DNA of 36,704 bases from Paludibacteraceae bacterium. Its GTDB lineage: Bacteria > Bacteroidota > Bacteroidia > Bacteroidales > Paludibacteraceae. The position numbers were made by a program, and so were the translations under genes. The notes beneath the pieces are model-generated. The model had not been told where the DNA came from. It was given only the letters and a program-made list of their open reading frames with translations, and searched no databases. The stretch lies in the NCBI GenBank assembly GCA_016283095.1, contig JAEEMG010000074.1:1-36704 (forward strand). The letters run 5' to 3'. Of this stretch, positions 7,962 to 15,959 are shown piece after piece (positions within the stretch are counted from its first letter, which is position 1; every line of letters begins with the position of its first letter).

Positions 7962-8192
7962 ATGGAGAAAAAAGAAAGTCTACATGTTGGAAAAATGATA
8001 GAGGCATATTTGAAAGAAAATGGTGTCTCTAAAGTTAAATTTGCCCAAATGATCCCATGTTCTCGTGTAACAGTCTACAATATTCTAAACAGTCCAAATA
8101 TAAATACCCAAACACTACAACATATCTGCAAAATCCTCAATCACGATTTCTTCCTAGACATAAGCAGCCAGCATATACAATGTAAAGAATAG
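7962..8192 (+). CDS. Small XRE-like helix-turn-helix regulator
   Basis: This 76-residue protein begins MEKKESLHVGKMIEAYLKEN. The HTH spans about residues 20-60: SKVKFAQMIPCSRVTVYNI, then NINTQTLQHICKILNHDFF. It belongs to a group of small XRE-type proteins common in Bacteroidota, often starting with a HVG motif. The ATG at 7962 was preferred over an in-frame TTG at 7920, since the latter would translate through the leader stem and add non-conserved residues. The start codon follows a U-tract terminator with no ribosome binding site, so expression should depend on read-through or a leaderless transcript. Its stop codon overlaps a tandem repeat just upstream of the next promoter, so it may regulate the lipoprotein gene at 8357. 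Confidence 0.8.
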   Translation: MEKKESLHVGKMIEAYLKENGVSKVKFAQMIPCSRVTVYNILNSPNINTQTLQHICKILNHDFFLDISSQHIQCKE

Positions 8193-8218
8193 CTTGACAT
8201 GTAAAGTGATGCTTGACA
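8181..8218. promoter_or_regulatory. Tandem 19-bp repeat, candidate operator
   Basis: TGTAAAGAATAGCTTGACA (8181-8199) and TGTAAAGTGATGCTTGACA (8200-8218) agree at 16 of 19 positions. Their junction forms a near-palindrome CTTGACATGTAAAG (8193-8206). It ends 6 bases before the -33 region of the lipoprotein promoter and starts inside the HTH stop region. The related core CTTGGCAATG occurs in the terminator stem at 7939-7947. It is a plausible binding site for the HTH protein just upstream. Confidence 0.45.
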
Positions 8219-8224
8219 GCCAAA

Positions 8225-8256
8225 TTGAAGATAAGAATATCAAAAAGTTATATTTG
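8225..8256 (+). promoter_or_regulatory. Promoter of the 8357-8803 lipoprotein
   Basis: TTG at 8225-8227 and TATATTTG at 8249-8256 are separated by 21 bases. Transcription would start near 8263, leaving a leader of about 95 nt before the ATG. Confidence 0.6.
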
Positions 8257-8356
8257 CATTATCTTCATAGAAAAGATATATTTCTATTTCGTTGTTGGAT
8301 TCTGCGAAAGATGAAATAGTAAATAAAATATAGAATCCAAATTTAGATTTAATATT

Positions 8357-8803
8357 ATGGACAAATTATTGAAATTGCTTGCTGCATTATTAACAATGTT
8401 CACTATGACTGTGTATTCTACAAGTTGTAGTGATGATGAGAATGATGATGAGAATGTAACTAACGAATTAAGCGGAGCTTGGGTAACTACTGAATATAAC
8501 GAAGACACAAACGAAACGTGGAATCTTTATATCTATTTTGCAGATGGATTCATGTACACAGCAGAAGAAAGTTCTGATAGTAAAGAATGGTATGTGACTC
8601 GCTGTAAGTATGTTTTTGAGAATGGTAAACTTAGAAATGCAAAAGATCCATCTGGTTGTTCAGTAGAAATTATCGACAATGGAAAAATAAAACTATGGGA
8701 AAGTTCCTATGAGGAAATTTTTGAAAAATGTAATATGCCTGCCACATTCAACCGTATGATAACAGCAGGAGAATACGAAGAGTTGGAAAGAGGTCTTTTC
8801 TAA
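8357..8803 (+). CDS. Small secreted lipoprotein, lipocalin-like
   Basis: This 148-residue protein has a signal peptide with lipobox YSTSC (Cys24), followed by Ser-Asp-Asp-Glu-Asn-Asp-Asp-Glu. Acidic residues right after the lipid Cys are the surface-export signal known in Bacteroidota, so the protein may face outward. The mature part starts LSGAWVTTEYNEDTNETW and continues with short beta strands (LYIYFADGFMYTAEE, WYVTRCKYVFENGKL), like the lipocalin-type lipoproteins of the phylum. No enzymatic motif is visible. It has its own promoter, a candidate operator and a strong terminator, so it is probably monocistronic. The exact family is not recognised. Confidence 0.75.
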   Translation: MDKLLKLLAALLTMFTMTVYSTSCSDDENDDENVTNELSGAWVTTEYNEDTNETWNLYIYFADGFMYTAEESSDSKEWYVTRCKYVFENGKLRNAKDPSGCSVEIIDNGKIKLWESSYEEIFEKCNMPATFNRMITAGEYEELERGLF

Positions 8804-8875
8804 TTCAGTCTAATACTCTAAACAGAACAGATTATCTAATTGATAAGTCGTTTCTAAATAAGTTTATAGCCTTAC

Positions 8876-8907
8876 AAAAGAATCCCATAAATGTGGGATT
8901 CTTTTGT
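8876..8907 (+). terminator. Strong terminator after the lipoprotein gene
   Basis: A perfect 12-bp stem AAAAGAATCCCA (8876-8887)/TGGGATTCTTTT (8894-8905) with a 6-nt loop. It is symmetric in A/T tails and could work on both strands. Confidence 0.85.
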
Positions 8908-8972
8908 ATTTCATATTCATTGTACCAACAAAAATAATTTGCAACATACATTTTAAATCCAACATCTTTTAT

Positions 8973-8980
8973 TAATTTTG
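8973..8980 (+). promoter_or_regulatory. -7 box upstream of decayed gene
   Basis: TAATTTTG matches the -7 consensus, 30 bases before the ATG at 9011. A TTTT at 8951-8954 could be a degenerate -33. Confidence 0.4.
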
Positions 8981-9010
8981 CAGTTGTTTTAGAAATCTAA
9001 AACAATCAAT

Positions 9011-9259
9011 ATGAATAAAATTAAAACAGTACATCTATTTTCTAGACAATAAAGATTCTCTTGTCAAGAAGTATCCTGAAAAAATATCGTCATTTCAGAC
9101 AATTTTGAAGTTTTTGCTTTCGAATCAATAGAAGACGCATATACATTTGATGTCAAAACGTTTGGATTCGGCAATATGCTCAATCAAAAATGCAGCGAAT
9201 CAGCAATATCTAAAGTGAGAAAGTTTCATTCAAAAGGCAATCACGCCAAAGGTGCATAA
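9011..9259 (+). pseudogene. Frameshifted remnant of a small protein gene
   Basis: The ATG at 9011 opens MNKIKTVHLFS and stops after 13 codons. A second frame continues with LDNKDSLVKKYPEKISSF (from about 9044). A third frame then gives DNFEVFAFESIEDAYTF, continues KTFGFGNMLNQK and reaches the TAA at 9257-9259. The three pieces are contiguous and compositionally protein-like, so two frameshifts in an 80-odd codon gene explain them best. A -7 box lies upstream. No family was recognised. Overlapping unrelated short ORFs are the alternative. Confidence 0.45.
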
Positions 9260-9276
9260 TCTGCAAACGTTTGATG

Positions 9277-9385
9277 CAACCCTACGGCAAACGATATCGC
9301 CCGTTCCGGGCTGACGGGAATCGGCGGATCGCTATGGCATAGGGTTAAAACCCTATGCTGATGGGATTAGCACCGTTGGCGTTAA
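9277..9385. repeat. GC-rich palindromic intergenic repeat
   Basis: A GC-rich block in an AT-rich gap contains a 10-bp hairpin GCATAGGGTT (9337-9346)/AACCCTATGC (9349-9358) and a CCCGT...ACGGG stem near 9298-9318. It has no coding potential. The look is that of a REP-like intergenic element, possibly several overlapping degraded copies. It lies just before the 3' end of the minus-strand amidotransferase gene and could stop its transcript. Confidence 0.5.
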
Positions 9386-9420
9386 TTCCATAGTCGTTTC
9401 TTCTATCAATGAAGACTTCC

Positions 9421-10128
9421 TTATACCTTCAAAAACTCTCTGAAAATCTTCTTCGACGGTTCATCACATTCATACAGAAATTCTGGATGCCACTGTACTG
9501 CCCAGAGAAACGGATGTTCCGGGCAATAAACAGCCTCAACAATTCCGTCTTCAGAAATTGCCATCGGTGCCAACTTAGGAGATAGGATCGCTATTGCCTG
9601 ATGATGGTAACTATTCACTGGAAGGATTTCAGTTTGTAATAGATTATATAAAGGGGTATCCTTGATCAAAAAAACATTGTGAACATATTTGTTATATGGT
9701 GCCGACATGTGATGCTCTACCGATGAAGAATGATCAGTCGGCAAATCCTGATACAATGTACCTCCTAAATATGCATTGAAAAATTGAATGCCTCTACATA
9801 TTCCCAATGCTGGCTTCTTCGTATTGATACATATATCCAATAATATTCCTTCCATTGTATCTCGTGCCGCACAAGGTTCTCCACAGACATCTCGTTTCTG
9901 TTCTCCATATACAGACGGAGAGACATCATGACCACCAGTGAAAAGAATTCCGTCGCATATCGACGCCAACTGCCTTAGATCATTTTCGTCTGTCGACAAC
10001 GGGAAAACAATAGGCAACGCTCCTTCTGATATGATAGCATCCAAATAATTTGGAAGCATCCACAAACTATCTTTTTCATCGTCCCATAATGGGACCACTC
10101 CTATTATCTTCTTTCCCATATTCCTCAT
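9421..10128 (-). CDS. Class I glutamine amidotransferase, peptidase C26 / PuuD-like
   Basis: The 235-residue protein is a stand-alone class I glutamine amidotransferase fold. The triad is visible: nucleophile Cys111 in GICRGIQFFNAY, His214 and Glu216 in AVQWHPEF. The N-terminal GVVPLW strand, ILFTGGHDVSP and SYHHQAI also fit the gamma-glutamyl-gamma-aminobutyrate hydrolase group. It probably hydrolyses a gamma-glutamyl compound in the cytoplasm; the substrate is unknown, and no puu genes are nearby. A second Met (MGKKIIG, 10119) is an equally good start. It stands alone, between repeats and an AT-rich gap. Confidence 0.85.
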   Translation of the reverse strand: MRNMGKKIIGVVPLWDDEKDSLWMLPNYLDAIISEGALPIVFPLSTDENDLRQLASICDGILFTGGHDVSPSVYGEQKRDVCGEPCAARDTMEGILLDICINTKKPALGICRGIQFFNAYLGGTLYQDLPTDHSSSVEHHMSAPYNKYVHNVFLIKDTPLYNLLQTEILPVNSYHHQAIAILSPKLAPMAISEDGIVEAVYCPEHPFLWAVQWHPEFLYECDEPSKKIFREFLKV

Positions 10129-10351
10129 GAATTTTTTACAAATTTATGCAATGACTTTTTTCACGAGAATAATGTCAGACTATATTTATTTTTTTTAATT
10201 ATCAAATTACAATCTGAAACTAAAATGGTGATTTAATGATAAAACAATATCAAAATCTTATGACTTGCACTTATTCATTTATCATTTTCTCAATTAGCAT
10301 ATCTGCAAACATCTTATATCCCAGAGTTTAATATTTTTGAGAAAAATATTA

Positions 10352-10359
10352 TATATTTG
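10352..10359 (+). promoter_or_regulatory. -7 box of a long leader upstream of the TA-like pair
   Basis: TATATTTG is a consensus -7 box, with TTTA at 10327-10330 about 21 bases upstream. It lies some 220 bases before the toxin-like gene, which has a second -7 box of its own. Confidence 0.45.
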
Positions 10360-10365
10360 CATTGT

Positions 10366-10558
10366 ATTACAAATTTAACAAAACAGACATGGATTGTAAC
10401 ATTACAGGATTCTACAAAACTGAGGTAATCCTCTACCATTCAAGCTAAAGTTGATTAATCGGATTTTAATTCAGTCTTTCCATTTGGGAAACAACTGAAT
10501 CAAAGGTCAATTTGCACCAAAAAATCAACATAAAAGTTTATTTTAAGAATTTATTTAT
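10366..10558 (+). other. Transcribed leader with small ORF and hairpin, before the TA-like pair
   Basis: Downstream of the -7 box at 10352 there is a 19-codon ORF (10390-10449, MDCNITGFYKTEVILYHSS). A two-part hairpin follows: ATTCAGT (10469-10475)/ACTGAAT (10494-10500) enclosing TTTCC/GGAAA around ATTTG. No U tract follows it, so it is not a terminator. It may be a 5' leader of the toxin gene or a small RNA. The rest of the 10129-10582 gap is AT-rich, with nothing else recognised. Confidence 0.35.
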
Positions 10559-10566
10559 TATTTTTG
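10559..10566 (+). promoter_or_regulatory. -7 box directly before the toxin-like gene
   Basis: TATTTTTG lies 16 bases before the ATG at 10583, giving a leader of about 10 nt. TTTA at 10537-10540 is a possible -33 element. Confidence 0.5.
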
Positions 10567-10582
10567 ACACATCAAATTGTTT

Positions 10583-11062
10583 ATGGAACGTAACCTTTTG
10601 ATTGAACTGTTGGAACAAGGAGAAAAAGTAAATCTTTATTCTCCTAAATTTGAAGGAGAAGAATACACTGAATTTGAAAAATTCATCATCAAATTCAAAG
10701 ACAATTATCTGTCAGATTTACAAATAATTATCGGAAGAATTGACAAAATAAAAGCAATGGGATCAGACGATCGTCATTTTAGATACGAGGGAACAAAACA
10801 TGATAGAGTCATGGCTCTACCATCTCATTTGGAATCTTCGAACTTGCGTCTGTACTGTCTAAATTTAAGTTCTAAAATCCTTATTTTGGGAAATGGAGGT
10901 ATCAAAACAACTCAAAAATACAACGATGATCCAATATTATCAAAATGCGTTGAAACATTGCAAAAAATTGATATCGAAATCAAAATAAAAGAACATCAAA
11001 AGATAATCACGATCAAAGGATCCGAATTAAAAGGTCCATTGAATTTGACTATCGACGACTAA
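10583..11062 (+). CDS. Putative toxin of a type II toxin-antitoxin pair
   Basis: The 159-residue protein starts at ATG 10583 (MERNLLIELLEQGEKVNLYS); the in-frame TTG at 10577 falls almost at the predicted transcription start. The central part GTKHDRVMALPSHLESSNLR, then LYCLNLSSKILILGNGGIKT, resembles the basic core and final strands of small RelE/HigB-like toxins, with an N-terminal extension. The gene is followed after 11 bases by an XRE antitoxin-like gene; toxin-first order is typical of higBA. Low GC content compared with neighbours suggests recent acquisition. A HigB-like RNase activity is only inferred. Confidence 0.6.
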   Translation: MERNLLIELLEQGEKVNLYSPKFEGEEYTEFEKFIIKFKDNYLSDLQIIIGRIDKIKAMGSDDRHFRYEGTKHDRVMALPSHLESSNLRLYCLNLSSKILILGNGGIKTTQKYNDDPILSKCVETLQKIDIEIKIKEHQKIITIKGSELKGPLNLTIDD

Positions 11063-11073
11063 TATTTCAAACA

Positions 11074-11370
11074 ATGAAAACAAATAAGCTAATGAACGAA
11101 ATTCGTGCCACAATCAAACCAGAAACAAAAAAACAACTTGATTGGGCAGTGGACATAGCTAACAGAATTTATGAAATTCTTGAAGAGAAGAATCTTTCTC
11201 AGAAAGAATTTGCCATTCTTATGGGGAAAACAGAAACAGAAGTCTCACGTTGGCTTAGTGGCACTCATAATCTGACATTAGCAACATTAGCAAAAATTTC
11301 CATCGCATTAGGAGAAGATATAATACAACCTGCCAAAAGAAAGGTTGAAGAATACGATATTGTAAATTGA
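11074..11370 (+). CDS. XRE-family HTH protein, putative antitoxin
   Basis: This 98-residue protein has a C-terminal HTH (about residues 40-85): NLSQKEFAILMGKTETEVSR, then WLSGTHNLTLATLAKISIAL. The N-terminal helix (about 1-35) is charged and could bind the toxin. It overlaps nothing, follows the toxin-like gene after 11 bases and shares its promoter. The family is HigA/XRE antitoxin-like; it would neutralise the partner and repress the operon. A perfect bidirectional terminator follows. Confidence 0.75.
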   Translation: MKTNKLMNEIRATIKPETKKQLDWAVDIANRIYEILEEKNLSQKEFAILMGKTETEVSRWLSGTHNLTLATLAKISIALGEDIIQPAKRKVEEYDIVN

Positions 11371-11393
11371 TGCAAAACGATAAATTGCAAACA

Positions 11394-11424
11394 AAAATGG
11401 GCGATCTTGAAAATCGCCCATTTT
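11394..11424. terminator. Bidirectional terminator between convergent genes
   Basis: A perfect 12-bp stem AAAATGGGCGAT (11394-11405)/ATCGCCCATTTT (11413-11424) with a 7-nt loop CTTGAAA. It serves both the HTH gene (plus) and the activase gene (minus). Confidence 0.9.
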
Positions 11425-11448
11425 GCATTTATAATTTAGCATTCAACA

Positions 11449-14400
11449 TTATTTCATATTGCTGATAAACAACAACAATCTGTTCGCTATATTCGCCTCA
11501 CTCACTCCTCCATCGAAATCGAGGGCAAGCATATTAAGCTGTGGATAAAGAGTCTTCATCTTCTTCTCTATTCCACGCGCACAGATGTGGTTGGCAATAC
11601 ATCCGAACGGCTGAAGACTCACCACATTGTTACATCCTTGCTTCATATACTGGATTGTCTCAGCTGGAAGCAACCATCCTTCTCCACTCTGCACCGTCAA
11701 ACAAAGAACCTCTTCTGCCCACTTGCTTATTGTACGGATATCTGGTTCTGGCTCGAAATATCTGAATTTCGACGCTGCTTTCTCAAAGCTCTTGACACGG
11801 CTGTAAACCATTCTGTAGATCAAATCCATTGTCCATGATGGCAATTTAGGATCGATAATCTTATTCTTTCTGTTGAACTCAATGTTCACAAGGATCTTCA
11901 AGAAGAAGTTGTGGAATGTAGGAGGAAGCACCTCCACTCCATGTGCCATCAACCAGTCTGAGATATGCTTGTGTGAATATGGGTTGAACTTCAAGAATAT
12001 CTCTCCAGCTATGCCGGCCTTTGGATATGTCTTGTCGTAAACTTCAATAGAATTGAAATCGTCAGCCGCCTGCTTAAGCAAACCGATAAGTTTCTTACTC
12101 TTTCTTATCTCAATAAGTGGTTTTGCCAATTCTAGATATTTGTCTCTCATCGCTTTTGCCTCGCCCTTCTTCTTCTCACGCACCGCAATCGCATGATACA
12201 TGATTGAAATCCAGTCGCCATATAGCAAAGAGTTAAGCACTATCGGACCAGCTGTCTTGTAAGGCAAGTTGAATCCTGGATATTCCTCCTCATTCGGAAT
12301 ACCAAGTGAAATCACTGGCACCTGAGAGAATCCAGCGTCTACCAAAGCTCGCTTGATCAAAGCCGGATAGTTTGTGGCACGACACTGACCAAGCTGTGTG
12401 ATAGTCACGGCTGTGTTGTTCAGATCATATTTGCCACTCTTCAACGCCTTGATAAAGTCTCCGACAACCAAAGTGGCTGGGTAGCAAACCTCATTATTAG
12501 AATATCTCAATCCTTCCTCATTACTCTGAGCGTCTCCCATTGGCAATGCCACAAGGTTGTAGCCGATAGCCTTGAACGCTGACGGAAGTAGTGGAGACAT
12601 ATATTCAGTAAAGAACGGTGCAAGAATAGTCTTCTTTGTCTTATCGCCTTCAGCGAAAATTCCCGTCTTCACGAATGGAGCTTTCTTTCTTTCCGAAACA
12701 CCACCCTTGGCCTCATACTCATATTTCAAGCTGTCGATCAAAGAGCGGACACGAAGTTTCAGTGAACCAATATTGTTCACGTCGTCGATCTTCAAAAGTG
12801 TCAATGATTTGCCATGACGTGACAAAATGCTTCTGATCTCATCTGTCAAGAAGGCATCTGGTCCGCAACCAAATGAAGTCATCTCTACAAAATGAACATC
12901 ATTATCCTGCTCTGCAGCCCACTGTGCAGCATTCAAAATACGGTTGACGTAACTCCACTGACGAATATGGAATGCTTCCGGAGTGTCGCTTTTCAACACT
13001 ACTGCTCCACCACGTGCGATCTCCTCTGTGATGACCTCAACACCAAGTTTGGCAATCATCTCGGAAATTCTATGCTGCACAAGCGGATCTGTATGATAAG
13101 GACGGCCGGCAAGCAAAATAGTCATTTTCTTCTTCTTGCGTGCATCCTCCAATGCTATCACATTATTGCGACGCAATTCCTCGCCCCACTTTGTCCAGTC
13201 TTTCTCAGCCTGGTCTACAGCCTTCAATATATCATTTCTCTTGATACCGAAAGTTGTAAAGTAGACGAGCATCTGCTCACGTAGAAGTTTTGAATTCTTG
13301 AACGCAACGATTGGAGAATCAATCGGAACCTTCACTGTGATCGCTGAGTCAACCACATCCGGATAACCGATGATGATCGGACAGTTGAAACTGTTCTGTG
13401 CATTCTTATCCTCAGTACGCTCATGCACAACACGAGGATAGAATATTCTGTCTACCTTATCCGCCAACTCATAAATGTGGCTATGGATAAGTTTGGCAGG
13501 GAAACAGATGTTGTCACTCATGACCGAGTGCACACCCTTCTCATAATTAGTATATGTTGAAGTGGAGCTCAACACAACCTTGAAACCAAGGTTTGTGAAC
13601 ATCGAATACCAGAATGGGAACTCCTCATACATGTTCAATGCGCGAGGTATACCAATCGTCGGCAATCCACTCTTTCCTTCATTATCAGGCACATCGAAAG
13701 TCAAGTGATACTTCATATCACTCATATTCACTCCCTTCTCTACCGCATCACCGCCATTAGTGAAGATCTTCTCACATTTGTTTCCCGAATAGTATTTAGA
13801 ACCATTCTTGAATGTGTACTGAGTGATACGACAATTGTTTTCACAACCCTTACACTGCAAAGGACGGATTTCAAACTCCGCCGCATTCATAAGAGTCTCA
13901 AGAGGACGTGGGTCACACGACTCTTTCTTGCTCTGCTCGATAGCGTATAGTGCACAACCATACGCACCCATAAGCTCAGGAATATTGTTTCGGCAAACTC
14001 TCTTGCCTGTAAGATTCTCAAATGCCTTTACAACAGCGTCATTACGCATCGTTCCTCCCTGAAGCACAATGTTCTTTCCTAGCTCATTGTAATTCTTGAT
14101 TTTCAACACCTTGAACAAACAGTTCTTAACAACTGAAAATGCCAATCCTGCTGAAATATCACTTATTGAATATCCCTCACGTAGCACCTGCTTCACCTTT
14201 GAGTTCATGAACACAGTGCATCGAGTTCCCAAATCACAAGGATGCTCACTCTTAGTGGCCTCACGGACAAACTGTCCGATCTCACAACCAAGAGTCTGGG
14301 CGAATGTTTCAATAAATGAACCACAACCCGAACTACATGCCTCATTGATCTCCATACGTGTCAGGACACCACCGTCGACATAGATGGCCTTCATATCCTG

Positions 14401-15687
14401 GCCACCGATATCCAAAATGAACGACACATTAGGACTGATACTCTTTGCGGCAACATAATGAGCCATGGTCTCAATCATACCATAGTCGAGAGAGAACGCC
14501 GCCTTGATCAAATCCTCGCCATAACCAGTGGAGCATCCGCCAGCAATGTTCAACTTTACTCCAGCCGCATCAGCCTGTGTCTTCAACTCTCCCAATCCTT
14601 TGGCAACAGCCTGCACCGGATTTCCTCCGTTGTGCGCATAATAGCGGTAGAGAATCTCACCGTCGACATTAGTCAAAACGATTTTTGTGGTTGTTGAACC
14701 GGAATCGATACCAAGATAACACTTGTCATCAACGTCTGCCAAAGATTTGAACTTGATATCATCATTGCTCTTATCCTTGAGCCAAGACTGATAATCATCC
14801 TCTCCTTTGAAGACGGGAGGCATTGAAACTGAGTAGATACTCTCTTTTCTGATAGCCTTAGCATCCTGCGAATCAAGAATCTGAGAAAGAGATTCGACGG
14901 TGTATCGTTTCTCTCCAGCATCAGCAATCGCAGTTCCCCACGCAGGGATAAAATTAGCTAGTTCAGGGGAGATAATATCCTTATTGATATCAAGATGGAA
15001 ATAATCAGCAAGAGCCTTACGAAGAGCCGGAATGAAAGTCAACGGACCACCACAAAGCAAAACCTTTGGAAGCACCTCACAACCATGGCTTAACGCACTG
15101 GCAGTCTGCACTGCGACAGCGCGGAAAATACTTGCAGAAATATCCTCTTTTGTGGCATTTCTTGCAATAAGGTTTTGTATATCTGTTTTTGAGAACACAC
15201 CACAACGTGACGCAATAGGATAAATTCCCTTGGCGTTTTCAGCCAAACCATTAAGCTCGGTCACGTCGACACCAAGACACAAAGCCATTTGATCGATAAA
15301 CGCACCCGTACCGCCAGCACAGTTACCGTTCATACGAAGACTGTCTACCTTTCCATCCTTTAAATATACGATTTTTGCATCCTCTCCACCTATGTCAATA
15401 AGTGTACGCACATCAGGATGCATTTTCTTGGTGTATTCAGTTGCGCCCACAACCTCCTGAACGAAGTTGAAGCCGCATCTCTCAGCAAGTCCAAGTCCCA
15501 CGCTACCTGTAACAGAGAATGAGAATTCTGAATCTAAGAGTTTTTCTTTCAATTCAACTAATATATCCTTTATCACTGCACCAGGATTTGCCTGATGTCT
15601 GCGGTAAGAAGAATATATAACCTTATCCTCATCCAGCACTACAATTTTTGCCGTGGTTGAACCCACATCAAGTCCTATTCTATACAT
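11449..15687 (-). CDS. Giant 2-hydroxyacyl-CoA dehydratase activase (double ATPase plus DUF2229)
   Basis: The 1412-residue protein fuses two BadF/BadG/HgdC-type ASKHA ATPases. Module 1 starts at residue 1 (MYRIGLDVGSTTAKIVVLDE) and has MNGNCAGGTGAFID. Module 2 starts near residue 320 (YLGIDSGSTTTKIV) and has NEACSSGCGSFIE. In the family the Cys of such loops holds the 4Fe-4S cluster that is reduced with ATP. A Cys-rich link (CKGCENNC) precedes a DUF2229 region (GIPRALNMYEEFPFW, about residue 680) and an HgdB-like half with AGRPYHTDP and SFGCGPDAF. Members of this size are frequent in anaerobes; their substrate is unknown. No partner dehydratase subunits are adjacent, so it may be self-contained. 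It is monocistronic, with a TATATTTG box 30 bases upstream. Confidence 0.85.
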   Translation of the reverse strand: MYRIGLDVGSTTAKIVVLDEDKVIYSSYRRHQANPGAVIKDILVELKEKLLDSEFSFSVTGSVGLGLAERCGFNFVQEVVGATEYTKKMHPDVRTLIDIGGEDAKIVYLKDGKVDSLRMNGNCAGGTGAFIDQMALCLGVDVTELNGLAENAKGIYPIASRCGVFSKTDIQNLIARNATKEDISASIFRAVAVQTASALSHGCEVLPKVLLCGGPLTFIPALRKALADYFHLDINKDIISPELANFIPAWGTAIADAGEKRYTVESLSQILDSQDAKAIRKESIYSVSMPPVFKGEDDYQSWLKDKSNDDIKFKSLADVDDKCYLGIDSGSTTTKIVLTNVDGEILYRYYAHNGGNPVQAVAKGLGELKTQADAAGVKLNIAGGCSTGYGEDLIKAAFSLDYGMIETMAHYVAAKSISPNVSFILDIGGQDMKAIYVDGGVLTRMEINEACSSGCGSFIETFAQTLGCEIGQFVREATKSEHPCDLGTRCTVFMNSKVKQVLREGYSISDISAGLAFSVVKNCLFKVLKIKNYNELGKNIVLQGGTMRNDAVVKAFENLTGKRVCRNNIPELMGAYGCALYAIEQSKKESCDPRPLETLMNAAEFEIRPLQCKGCENNCRITQYTFKNGSKYYSGNKCEKIFTNGGDAVEKGVNMSDMKYHLTFDVPDNEGKSGLPTIGIPRALNMYEEFPFWYSMFTNLGFKVVLSSTSTYTNYEKGVHSVMSDNICFPAKLIHSHIYELADKVDRIFYPRVVHERTEDKNAQNSFNCPIIIGYPDVVDSAITVKVPIDSPIVAFKNSKLLREQMLVYFTTFGIKRNDILKAVDQAEKDWTKWGEELRRNNVIALEDARKKKKMTILLAGRPYHTDPLVQHRISEMIAKLGVEVITEEIARGGAVVLKSDTPEAFHIRQWSYVNRILNAAQWAAEQDNDVHFVEMTSFGCGPDAFLTDEIRSILSRHGKSLTLLKIDDVNNIGSLKLRVRSLIDSLKYEYEAKGGVSERKKAPFVKTGIFAEGDKTKKTILAPFFTEYMSPLLPSAFKAIGYNLVALPMGDAQSNEEGLRYSNNEVCYPATLVVGDFIKALKSGKYDLNNTAVTITQLGQCRATNYPALIKRALVDAGFSQVPVISLGIPNEEEYPGFNLPYKTAGPIVLNSLLYGDWISIMYHAIAVREKKKGEAKAMRDKYLELAKPLIEIRKSKKLIGLLKQAADDFNSIEVYDKTYPKAGIAGEIFLKFNPYSHKHISDWLMAHGVEVLPPTFHNFFLKILVNIEFNRKNKIIDPKLPSWTMDLIYRMVYSRVKSFEKAASKFRYFEPEPDIRTISKWAEEVLCLTVQSGEGWLLPAETIQYMKQGCNNVVSLQPFGCIANHICARGIEKKMKTLYPQLNMLALDFDGGVSEANIANRLLLFISNMK

Positions 15688-15716
15688 TGTCTTTTTTACG
15701 TTCTATAATATGTCTG

Positions 15717-15724
15717 CAAATATA
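15717..15724 (-). promoter_or_regulatory. -7 box of activase promoter
   Basis: The minus strand reads TATATTTG, consensus, 30 bases before the ATG at 15687. The -33 region is not clear. Confidence 0.5.
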
Positions 15725-15801
15725 TCTTTTTTTCCTCAATCATTGATAAAAATCTCTCCCTAATTGATCAAAAAGTAATCTACCCCATCTGGTGACAGAA
15801 T

Positions 15802-15903
15802 AAATTTTACATAAAAAACAAAGTTATTTTTTAGCTCAAATCAAATTTATATAAATCATAAAAACAGAATTAGCATAATACAAAATTTATATAAAAAACA
15901 AAA
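15802..15903. repeat. Three AT-rich direct repeats at about 40-bp spacing
   Basis: Related segments AAATTTTACATAAAAAACAA (from 15802), AAATTTATATAAATCATAAA (from 15843) and AAATTTATATAAAAAACAAA (from 15883) recur about every 40 bases. They lie in a long AT-rich gap between the divergent activase and DUF6261-like genes. A-tracts in phase could bend DNA. Nothing else was seen in this part. Confidence 0.45.
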
Positions 15904-15959
15904 AATCCATATTATAAAACATAATTTAGGCTATTTATATATACATTTTTATATAATTA

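Noticed and set aside
10238-10333. 31-codon AT-rich ORF (MIKQYQNLM...)
   Set aside because: No promoter, biased composition, and surrounded by equally random short frames.
15781-15903. CRISPR-like spaced repeats
   Set aside because: Only three degenerate AT-rich copies, no unique spacers of constant size and no cas genes.
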